NCBI RefSeq assembly: GCF_009668025.1 | Contig: NZ_WJXZ01000006.1 | Span: forward strand, 1-64,000 | Source of the DNA: Larkinella terrae | GTDB taxonomy: Bacteria > Bacteroidota > Bacteroidia > Cytophagales > Spirosomataceae | Length of the DNA: 64,000 bases | Reading direction: 5' to 3' | Shown: positions 57,564 to 64,000 of the stretch, piece after piece | Layout: each line of letters opens with the position of its first letter | Numbering within the stretch: the stretch's first letter is position 1 | Notes under the pieces: generated by a model | Seen by the model: the letters and a program-made list of their open reading frames with translations, nothing else | Told to the model about the DNA's origin: nothing | Databases searched by the model: none | Program-made: the position numbers and the translations under genes

Positions 57564-57938
57564 ATGAAAGCACTCCTGTTTTTTATCGCATTCATCACCT
57601 TCTCGCTGGTCGCTGCTGAGGATTCGCACGCCCAGACGATGGGCAAAGTGACCAAAGTTACCGCGTCAACCTCTACCACTGGCACCATTGTGCTTGAGGA
57701 TACGCTGGCGGGCGGTGCCAAAGAGTACCTGCCGTTTCGCCGGGGCGATGTGGTCGTGAAGGTCGCCGGAAGCACGACCAGCGACGCCTGGGTATCGATT
57801 TACAGCAAAACTGGCGCTACCCCCAAAGCCATCTGGCAGGGGTCGATTAATAGCATTCGCGTCGTTGGTGCCGGGAACGGCACAGCCTCGCCCACCATCA
57901 CGCAGAAGATCGCCTACCTACAAGCCAACAGCTATTAG
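57564..57938 (+). CDS. probable head decoration protein with signal-like N-terminus
   Basis: A 124-residue protein directly after the capsid gene, the usual place of the decoration protein. The N-terminus is a classical signal peptide (LLFFIAFITFSLVAAEDSHAQ). The rest is beta-rich (MGKVTKVTASTSTTGTIVLE, SINSIRVVGAGNGTAS). Decoration function is inferred from position. The export-like N-terminus is unexpected for a cytoplasmically assembled virion part. Confidence 0.55.
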   Translation: MKALLFFIAFITFSLVAAEDSHAQTMGKVTKVTASTSTTGTIVLEDTLAGGAKEYLPFRRGDVVVKVAGSTTSDAWVSIYSKTGATPKAIWQGSINSIRVVGAGNGTASPTITQKIAYLQANSY

Positions 57939-57939
57939 C

Positions 57940-58155
57940 ATGGAAAAGGTCGCTGTAACCGTCGTCTCGGAAAGCATGGCCGCTGCCTTTGGGGTCAAAG
58001 TCGGTGCTACCGTCAAGGTGACGCCCGCCAATGCCACCAAATTGACCGAAGAGGGCCACGCTGAAGAGGCTGGAGAAGGAAAGAAAGAAGAGAAAGCGAA
58101 AGGCGACACCAAAGAAGATAAGGCTGCCGCCGAACGCAAGACCAAAGCCGCATAA
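57940..58155 (+). CDS. small charged phage protein (71 aa)
   Basis: A hydrophobic strand region (AVTVVSESMAAAFGVKVGATV) leads to a Lys/Glu-rich tail (EEAGEGKKEEKAKGDTKEDK). The frame is open upstream but the ATG used follows the previous stop by one nt. Similar short proteins sit before connector genes in many siphoviruses. Function unknown. Confidence 0.65.
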   Translation: MEKVAVTVVSESMAAAFGVKVGATVKVTPANATKLTEEGHAEEAGEGKKEEKAKGDTKEDKAAAERKTKAA

Positions 58156-58158
58156 CCC

Positions 58159-58737
58159 ATGACCACCGCTGTTTCCTCTGCCTATCAAACCGAACTAATC
58201 CGCCGGACGGGTGACAACCCCGCCACGCGGCAACAGTTGATCGCGCAGCTGGAAATGGGGGATGTCGACACGGATACCGGGCTTTTGCTCGACCGCAAGC
58301 TGGCCGCCGCCCTGGTGCTGGTGGAAACCTATACCGGACTGTCGCTGACCAAATGCGAGCGGACGGTAATCTGGGAAAGCCTGGTCGGGGTAGGGCGACT
58401 GCCTTACGGGCCGGTCTGGACCACGCCCGCAGCCGTGGTTACACAGCTCGGCGGAACGGTGCTGCTGATTAGTTCTTATTCGCTTTCGGAAAGCCGGTTT
58501 CCGATGCTGACCGGCCAGTATTCCACCGGCGTTTCGGTGGCGTATACAGCCGGATACACGGCGCAGGCGGACGAAGATCACCCCGAACTGGATAAGTACG
58601 TGATTCCGGATGCGCTGTCGGATGCCATTCTGGTCTGTGCCGCCGAGCTGTACTGCCAGACCACGGGGTTTCAGTCGCCGAAGAAACTCATGAACAACTG
58701 GCGCAGCCTGGCCGCGCCGTTTCGCCGTTTCGAATGA
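58159..58737 (+). CDS. head-tail connector protein
   Basis: The 192-residue protein shows the gp6/SPP1 gp15-like plan: helical N-terminus (LLLDRKLAAALVLVETYTGL), then AYTAGYTAQADEDHPELDKY and PDALSDAILVCAAELYCQT. It should form the ring below the portal. Starts 3 nt after the charged protein and is ATGA-coupled to the closure gene. Confidence 0.85.
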   Translation: MTTAVSSAYQTELIRRTGDNPATRQQLIAQLEMGDVDTDTGLLLDRKLAAALVLVETYTGLSLTKCERTVIWESLVGVGRLPYGPVWTTPAAVVTQLGGTVLLISSYSLSESRFPMLTGQYSTGVSVAYTAGYTAQADEDHPELDKYVIPDALSDAILVCAAELYCQTTGFQSPKKLMNNWRSLAAPFRRFE

Positions 58738-59048
58738 TCCGCGACCGCATTGTGATCACCCGTTCCGAGCCGGTTTCCGATGGAGCCGGGGGCTGGATTG
58801 AGCCGGAAGACGCTGAACCGATTCTGGACACGAAAGCGGAGGTGCGGGAGGTCAAACCCACGCAGACATTGGAGAACCTGCAAAACGCGCTCAAACGGGC
58901 GATTGTCTGCAAGTTCTGGGGCAAGCCAGCCGATTTACAGGCGGGCGATACCCTGCTCTGGGGCGGCCAGAAATGGGCGCTGTTGGGTCCACCGATTCCG
59001 AGTGATGCCACGCGCCGGGTGTACGAGTTAACCGCGACACAGCAATGA
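58734..59048 (+). CDS. head closure protein
   Basis: A 104-residue beta-barrel-like protein (RIVITRSEPVSDGAGGWIEP, GDTLLWGGQKWALLGPP) fits the SPP1 gp16/HK97 head-closure family. It seals the connector before tail joining. Both ends overlap neighbours by 4 nt. Confidence 0.85.
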   Translation: MIRDRIVITRSEPVSDGAGGWIEPEDAEPILDTKAEVREVKPTQTLENLQNALKRAIVCKFWGKPADLQAGDTLLWGGQKWALLGPPIPSDATRRVYELTATQQ

Positions 59049-59458
59049 AAATCTACGGAATGGTGGACTTGCAAAGGAAGCTCTCAAAGCTTTCTCGCGA
59101 AGTGCCAGAAATCGCCAAAAACGAAATCGAAGCGACCGGCCGGTTGATTGAGGCTGAAGCAAAATCAAATGCCCCGGTAGATACGGGTTCGCTACGCCAG
59201 TCAGGTTATTACGAATCAATAAATGGGGGCTTCGGGGCGAAAGTGACTTTCAGTGTGGCTTATGCCCCATTTATAGAGTTCGGCACCGGCGGATCTGTCA
59301 TGATTCCGGATGGATGGGGTGATTTGGCTGAGCAATTTAAAGGAAAAGGGATTCGGCAAATCAATCTTCCCGCCCGCCCTTTTCTGATTCCGGCTTATGC
59401 GAAAGAGAGTAAAGCCCTGATAGGCCGACTAAACAAGCATTTGGCCAAACTAACATGA
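59045..59458 (+). CDS. HK97 gp10-like protein
   Basis: Helical start (MVDLQRKLSKLSREVPEIAK) then APVDTGSLRQSGYYESING and SVAYAPFIEFGTGG, the conserved core of HK97 gp10-like phage proteins involved in head-tail completion. The RPFLIPAY region at the C-terminus is typical. 137 residues; ATGA-coupled on both sides. Confidence 0.9.
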   Translation: MKIYGMVDLQRKLSKLSREVPEIAKNEIEATGRLIEAEAKSNAPVDTGSLRQSGYYESINGGFGAKVTFSVAYAPFIEFGTGGSVMIPDGWGDLAEQFKGKGIRQINLPARPFLIPAYAKESKALIGRLNKHLAKLT

Positions 59459-59889
59459 AAGACCCGGCAACCGCCATCCGTACCGCTTACTTCTCGCTGC
59501 TCAACGGCATGACCGTGGGTGGTAAGTTGATCAAGCTCTACGACAGCGTGGCGCCGGACAACGCCGTACCGCCGTACCTGATCATCAAAAGCCAGCAGAC
59601 GCTGGACGAGTCGACCAAAACGGGTTTCGGGGCGGATCACCGCATTACCCTGGCCTCGGTGGCCCGCTGGACGGGAGACACGGCCGGAAAGAAGCCCGCC
59701 GAGGAAGTGGCCAATGCGGCCCTGGCGCTGATCATGCCCGCACCGGGCGCGGTCGGATTGCCGCAGCAGGCTGAATTTCACATTTACACCGCCACATGGG
59801 AGAACGGCATTGACGTGCAGCTCGACACCAAAAGCGGAACGGATTACCAACGAGTATTCACTATTAAACACCTGGTACAGGAGCTATAG
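59455..59889 (+). CDS. tail terminator-like protein
   Basis: A 144-residue protein in the terminator slot between gp10-like and tail tube genes. It contains DPATAIRTAYFSLLNGM and VPPYLIIKSQQTLDESTK and ends with VFTIKHLVQEL, a plan seen in DUF3168-like tail completion proteins. Assignment rests on order plus this pattern. Confidence 0.75.
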   Translation: MKDPATAIRTAYFSLLNGMTVGGKLIKLYDSVAPDNAVPPYLIIKSQQTLDESTKTGFGADHRITLASVARWTGDTAGKKPAEEVANAALALIMPAPGAVGLPQQAEFHIYTATWENGIDVQLDTKSGTDYQRVFTIKHLVQEL

Positions 59890-59890
59890 C

Positions 59891-60319
59891 ATGGCAAAAA
59901 TTAATGCTTCGAATATCCGCCTGAAGGTCAAGCTTGGCTCTCCGGGCTCATTCAAGATCGTGGCAGAGGAAACTACCTGCTCGTTCGATGTGGACACCGC
60001 CGACATTGATGTGACCAGCAAGGACAACGACGGTTGGGAAGAAACCCTGTCCGGTCTGCAATCCGGTTCCATCAACTGTGAATTCATCGTTGATTACGTT
60101 GCGCCCTCCGGTAAAGCTTCTTACGAAGACATTTATGGGCTGCTGATGGCGCGGTCGGTGAACGACTGGCAATTGGGAACGGGCGAAACGGGCGATCTGA
60201 AGCTTGACTTCAAGGGCCGGGTGAAGAAGTTCTCGAAACAGGCAGATATGGAGTCGGCCGCTAAGGTCTCATTGGAAATCAAAATAACCTCCCGGCCGGT
60301 AATGTCTGACGAAGCGTAA
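59891..60319 (+). CDS. major tail (tube) protein
   Basis: The ATG used gives a 142-residue beta-rich protein (IRLKVKLGSPGSFKIVAEET, TADIDVTSKDNDGWEETLSG, LKLDFKGRVKKFSKQADMES), matching the TP901-1-type tail tube family. It polymerises around the tape measure protein. The reading frame is open 81 nt upstream, but that part overlaps the terminator gene. Confidence 0.9.
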   Translation: MAKINASNIRLKVKLGSPGSFKIVAEETTCSFDVDTADIDVTSKDNDGWEETLSGLQSGSINCEFIVDYVAPSGKASYEDIYGLLMARSVNDWQLGTGETGDLKLDFKGRVKKFSKQADMESAAKVSLEIKITSRPVMSDEA

Positions 60320-60320
60320 T

Positions 60321-60746
60321 ATGGTCAATGTATTCGAAATAAAAGGCACCGACGCCCCGCTGCGGCTTCTGTTCAGCACGTATGCCGTGCGCCGGTTTAC
60401 CAAGCTTATGAACTGTGCGCCGACCGTTTCGGGTATTTTCCCTCTGTTTGACGGCGAGACCATGCTGGACGCAATGGTTGCCATGCTTCAGGCGGGCCTG
60501 GAAACCTCTTCGGCTGAACGCAAACAAGCGTTTACCATGACCGAATACGAGGTCTGTAGCCTTCTGGATGGTTTAACCGAAGAAGAGGGCCAGCAAATCA
60601 CGTACGCCTTCATGGGGTCTGTATTGGGCCGTCCGGCCAGCGAAATGCCGGATTTCCTGCTTGAGATCCGGAAGAAAACGGCTGAACTGACCGCTGGTCC
60701 ACAGCCCGAAGATGCGGGAAACCCGGAGCCGCTCCCAGCTTCATAG
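60321..60746 (+). CDS. tail assembly chaperone G
   Basis: A 141-residue protein in the slot between the tail tube and the tape measure, where lambda encodes gpG. It is helical after a short beta start. Codons 133-134 (GGA AAC) form part of a slippery site; ribosomes that slip back one base make the longer GT product. Its stop codon (60744-60746) lies in the loop of the stimulatory hairpin. Confidence 0.9.
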   Translation: MVNVFEIKGTDAPLRLLFSTYAVRRFTKLMNCAPTVSGIFPLFDGETMLDAMVAMLQAGLETSSAERKQAFTMTEYEVCSLLDGLTEEEGQQITYAFMGSVLGRPASEMPDFLLEIRKKTAELTAGPQPEDAGNPEPLPAS

Positions 60747-61069
60747 GCTGGGAGCGGCTGTCAGAACGCGCTTTTTATTACGGACTCCTGCCACAGCAGT
60801 TGTGGTTCGAGTTCAGCTTCAACGAGATACAGGTCTGGATTTGCGCCCGCGATGAACAGGAAAGTCAACAAGACATTCGGGATTGGCGCAGAACGCGCAA
60901 ACAGCTTACTCAAATCTACAATCTCTTTGCGGACAAGAAATTTACCGATGCGGAATTTCTGCCGCTTCCGGGCGATGCGGTCTTGGAAGAGGTTTCGGGA
61001 CTCACACCAAAAGCCTTCTTTAAAATCATAGCGACCACGATGTCTTCGAATGGAAAAGCTTCACGTTGA
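60686..61069 (+). CDS. tail chaperone T domain, reached by -1 frameshift
   Basis: The frame is -1 relative to G and is open from 60686. After slippage it continues AAPSFIGWERLSERAFYYGL and FEFSFNEIQVWICARDEQES to the stop. The Trp/Phe-rich core is typical of gpT-like domains. No good start codon of its own exists, apart from TTG at 60800. The full GT fusion would have about 249 residues. It overlaps the tape measure start by 20 nt. Confidence 0.85.
   Translation, partial: TDRWSTARRCGKPGAAPSFIGWERLSERAFYYGLLPQQLWFEFSFNEIQVWICARDEQESQQDIRDWRRTRKQLTQIYNLFADKKFTDAEFLPLPGDAVLEEVSGLTPKAFFKIIATTMSSNGKASR
60716..60759 (+). other. -1 programmed ribosomal frameshift signal
   Basis: Slippery heptamer G-GGA-AAC (60716-60722) lies in the G frame exactly. 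A 4-nt spacer and then a perfect 13-bp stem follow: AGCCGCTCCCAGC (60727-60739) with GCTGGGAGCGGCT (60747-60759) around a 7-nt loop holding the G stop codon. Lambda G/T uses GGGAAAG, one base different. Confidence 0.9.
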
Positions 61070-64000
61070 GATTACCGGCGATGCATCTGGCCTTGTCAAA
61101 TCAACTGATCGGGCGCGCGATGCGCTAGGCCGATTTGTTGCCAGTTCTGACAGGGCGGCCGCTGCCACAAATCGAAACCGTGATGCGCTGGGGCGCTTCG
61201 TTGCCGGAGCAAAAGGATCTACGGGTGGCATAGCGGGCATAACGCGCTCTTTTGAAGGTCTGGGTGATACCCTCGCCAGCTTCGGAAGTCGTTTAACTGT
61301 TGGCTTTACTATTCCATTTTCCCTGCTGAGTGGCGCTGCTTTCAAAGCTTACGGTGATATCGATGCCTTGCGGCTGGGCCTTGAGAACATCGAAGGTTCA
61401 ACAGCTGGGGCTGCGGCCCGTTTCGGTGAACTTCGGGAGGTTGCCAAATTGCCTGGTTTGGGTCTGTCGGAAGCCATAAAAGGTGACACCCGGCTACGGG
61501 CATTAGGGTTTTCAGCCATTGAATCCAAAAATGCGCTTTTGCAATTCGGCAATGCACTCGCCTTAACGGGCGGTGGAAAAACCGAACTGGACAATGTTCT
61601 GACGCAGCTTACGCAAATGGCGTCTAAATCCTCCGTATTAACCGAGGATCTAAAGCCAATTATTAACGCCGGTCCCGCCATTGCGGCTGCCGTCAAAAAG
61701 ATATTCGGCACCGTCAATGCCGAAGAAATCAGCGACAAGTTAAAAGCCGCCGGGAAGGGACCGAAGGATTTTGTAAACGAGCTGGTTGCCGAACTCTCCA
61801 AACTGGAGCGCATCAAGAGCGGACCCAAGAACGCCATTGAAAACTTCGGCGATAACGTCAAGATCGCTTCCTACGAGTTTATGAAAGCTGCCGATTCCAG
61901 TCTGGGGTTAACCTCCAAACTGGAAGGATTGGGCAATATGATTGGAAGCGTCGCTACCGGCTTTTCTACGCTGCCCGGCTTTGTTCAGGGCTCTATTTTT
62001 GTGGTGACTGGCCTTGCAGCTTCGTTTGGCCCGCTAATCCTGGCCGTCGGAAGCTTTATTCAACTAATGCCCACCCTGCAAGCGGGGCTACGGGCGATAC
62101 AGGGGGGAATGGCTGCGTTAACAAGTCCGATGGGTCTGCTGACTTTGGGGGCTGCTGCTGCTGCGGTGGCGCTGGGTACGTTGATCTACAGCGTCTGGAA
62201 ATACAACGAAGCGCTGGATGCCTCTGTCGATAAATCCAGGCTACAGGCAAGCGTCAATGCGCAGGTCGAACAATCCATTGGTTCCGAGCGGGCCCGGCTC
62301 GAAAGCCTGCTCAAGGTAGCGCGTGACGAAAACCTTACGAAGGATGCGCGGGCAAAGGCCATCAAGGAAATCAACGACATTTCACCCCGCTACCTCGGCA
62401 ACCTCAACCTAGAGACCATTGGTACCCAGAATGCCACGAAGGCAATTAATGAGTACGTCCGGGCGATGACTTTGCGGGCCAGACAAACGGCCCTCTTCAA
62501 CACCATTCAGGAAAAACAGGCACAGCTTGCCGCCGAAAAGGCAAAAACGCCCGAAGCGACAGCCATTGATGTGATCGGCACCTTTGTCATGGGCAACGTG
62601 AACGAAGGTGGGTTGATGGATCAGGCCAACGAAAAGGCTACCTACCGGCAAGTAACGGCGATCAATACTTTGATCAACGAAATCGACGTCTTGACCAAAG
62701 AAGCCGAAACCGCTACGGCTCAACTTGCCAAGATGGGTGAAGGGGGGACTTCCGGCGCCGGTGGTGGATTTATGGGGTCAATGACCAATGCCTTAGAAGA
62801 TGCCAGAGTTAAGCTAAAGAAACTGGGCGATGAAATTGCCCTGGATAAGTTCAATAAAGTCGCCACGCCCGCTGCTAAACTAGCGGAATATACCGAGTTA
62901 AAGAAAAAGATCGAAGAGGCTGACGCGGCCTTAAAATCGCCAAAAAAAGGCACGGCAAAAACTATCTCCGACTATTGGGAAGACGAGCTAAAGCTTGTTG
63001 AACAGAAGATCGCTGATTTCAAAGCTCGAAACGTCGGCGTTCAGGTATTACCTGGCTTCCTGACTGCCCGAAAAGACGAGGTGTTAAACCGGTTAGGTAA
63101 ACTTGAGAAAACTGATCTACCATCCAGCACCGAGATTGGTCCCGTAAAATCGGCCGCACAGCGGTATTGGGAAGCGATTTCGAAAGGCTGGATGACTGAA
63201 GGACAGCGCGCCTTTGAAGCCAAGAGAAACGACTTTAACAAAATACTTTCCAGTCTATGGGAAGCATCTGACCGTGCCGGAGCACAGGGGCAGGATCAAA
63301 AGCGGGCCGCTGGCCGGTACAACAACATCAATGCGGCAATTGACCGGTTCGGGTCGATGGCGGACCTAAAAAGGTCGGTCAATCAACTGGTAGAAGGCGG
63401 ATCAATTGGGCAGGGTGTCGTTGATGGGCTGGGACTGGATCAGGTTGACGAAGCCGTCAATAAGGGTCAAATTAGTTTGGCGAACCTGCGCGGCTTCTCT
63501 GACTCCTTCCAGGCAGTCTTACGGGCGTTCAGTGATGGCGTCCGGGAGCTTTCCATTGATGTCGGCGCGAGTATTATTGAGTCGCTAGGGCGGGCCATTG
63601 GTGGCGGCAAAAACGTCATGCAGGGACTTTTGCAGAGCGTAGCCAGTATGCTCGCTCAATTTCTGGTGCAAACCGGCAAGTTGTTGATCAAAGCGGCATC
63701 TTTCCTGCTGCTGGGTGGAACAACAAACCCTATTTTATTTGCCGCCGGACTTAAACAGGCGGGGATTGGCGCGGCTATGATCGCGGGCGCGGGCGTTGTT
63801 ACCGCCCTGGCTGCCAAAGTGCCTGCAATGGGGAATAGCGGGCTGGCCTACGGTCCTACACTGACCATGATCGGCGATAACCCGAACGCCCGGTTTGACC
63901 CTGAAATGGTGGCGCCAGCCTCTGATATTACGTCAATGATACGGGCAGCGGCCAGTGGTGGCGGGAATGGTGGCGGCCGGGTTGAATTCGAAATTCGGGG
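61050..64000 (+). CDS. tape measure protein (cut by window edge)
   Basis: An open frame of at least 983 codons begins MEKLHVEITGDASGLVKSTD and does not stop in the window. It has a duplicated unit near the start (RDALGRFVAS and RDALGRFVAG), an all-helical body, two hydrophobic segments (about 300-350 and about 870-930, e.g. LLLGGTTNPILFAAGLKQAG) and repeats of Ala/Gly-rich helices. This is the tape measure that sets tail length and helps DNA cross the membrane. The start overlaps the T frame by 20 nt. Confidence 0.92.
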   Translation, partial: MEKLHVEITGDASGLVKSTDRARDALGRFVASSDRAAAATNRNRDALGRFVAGAKGSTGGIAGITRSFEGLGDTLASFGSRLTVGFTIPFSLLSGAAFKAYGDIDALRLGLENIEGSTAGAAARFGELREVAKLPGLGLSEAIKGDTRLRALGFSAIESKNALLQFGNALALTGGGKTELDNVLTQLTQMASKSSVLTEDLKPIINAGPAIAAAVKKIFGTVNAEEISDKLKAAGKGPKDFVNELVAELSKLERIKSGPKNAIENFGDNVKIASYEFMKAADSSLGLTSKLEGLGNMIGSVATGFSTLPGFVQGSIFVVTGLAASFGPLILAVGSFIQLMPTLQAGLRAIQGGMAALTSPMGLLTLGAAAAAVALGTLIYSVWKYNEALDASVDKSRLQASVNAQVEQSIGSERARLESLLKVARDENLTKDARAKAIKEINDISPRYLGNLNLETIGTQNATKAINEYVRAMTLRARQTALFNTIQEKQAQLAAEKAKTPEATAIDVIGTFVMGNVNEGGLMDQANEKATYRQVTAINTLINEIDVLTKEAETATAQLAKMGEGGTSGAGGGFMGSMTNALEDARVKLKKLGDEIALDKFNKVATPAAKLAEYTELKKKIEEADAALKSPKKGTAKTISDYWEDELKLVEQKIADFKARNVGVQVLPGFLTARKDEVLNRLGKLEKTDLPSSTEIGPVKSAAQRYWEAISKGWMTEGQRAFEAKRNDFNKILSSLWEASDRAGAQGQDQKRAAGRYNNINAAIDRFGSMADLKRSVNQLVEGGSIGQGVVDGLGLDQVDEAVNKGQISLANLRGFSDSFQAVLRAFSDGVRELSIDVGASIIESLGRAIGGGKNVMQGLLQSVASMLAQFLVQTGKLLIKAASFLLLGGTTNPILFAAGLKQAGIGAAMIAGAGVVTALAAKVPAMGNSGLAYGPTLTMIGDNPNARFDPEMVAPASDITSMIRAAASGGGNGGGRVEFEIR

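Noticed and set aside
60800-61069. T as a separate gene starting at TTG
   Set aside because: The -1 frame is open back to 60686 and joins the G frame at a perfect slippery site, so production by frameshift is far more likely.
1-64000. CRISPR array or insertion sequence
   Set aside because: No regularly spaced 25-40 bp direct repeats and no transposase-like protein were seen on either strand.

Overview
The window comes from the chromosome of a Bacteroidota bacterium, most likely a member of the Cytophagales close to Spirosomaceae. Three things point there: LytS/LytT regulatory pairs and a TPR-containing NarL-type kinase, a divergent tamB/tsaD pair, and promoters that fit the Bacteroidota form TTTG-N19/20-TANNTTTG. 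No database search was possible, so genus is not claimed.

Host part, about 1-30,780. It opens with a tRNA-Asp gene that diverges from a DinB/Nif3/zinc-ribbon/TPR gene run. Next come a LytTR regulator and its kinase, a histidine phosphatase, a PaaI thioesterase, a single-domain receiver protein, a second LytS/LytTR pair, isochorismate synthase, two short acidic proteins, and a TPR kinase with its NarL-type regulator. Beyond these lie an exported amidohydrolase, a propeller/HEAT lipoprotein, a high-potential iron-sulfur protein, three envelope proteins, an orphan TolC channel, a 1,549-residue TamB, TsaD, a MOSC protein and a UbiA-like membrane protein. The spacers hold several inverted-repeat elements.

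Prophage part, about 30,800 to the right edge (the end is outside the window). A leftward repressor-like gene faces a rightward early operon (nuclease-fold protein, GIY-YIG protein, O-like replication protein, DnaC-like loader). A leftward AT-rich PIN-protein cassette interrupts it. A second early operon follows, made of many tiny ATGA-overlapping genes plus a Rad52-like annealing protein, a RusA-like resolvase and two HNH proteins. The late region is a complete HK97-type siphovirus module: small and large terminase, portal, Mu F-like minor head protein, prohead protease, capsid, connector, head closure, gp10-like protein, tail terminator, tail tube, a G/GT frameshift pair, and a tape measure cut by the window edge. 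No integrase or lysis gene is visible.

Main points of interest: (1) a palindrome TAAGTA-N2-TACTTA occurs twice next to the repressor and as four phased copies (22-23 bp) in front of the second early operon, placed the same way on two matching promoters, so it is probably the phage operator; (2) a 568-base gene-free, GC-rich stretch with many nested perfect stems, probably a large structured RNA; (3) a textbook -1 frameshift signal (GGGAAAC, 4-nt spacer, 13-bp hairpin) in the tail chaperone gene; (4) two leftward two-gene cargo cassettes; (5) export-like N-termini on three proteins of the phage head region.
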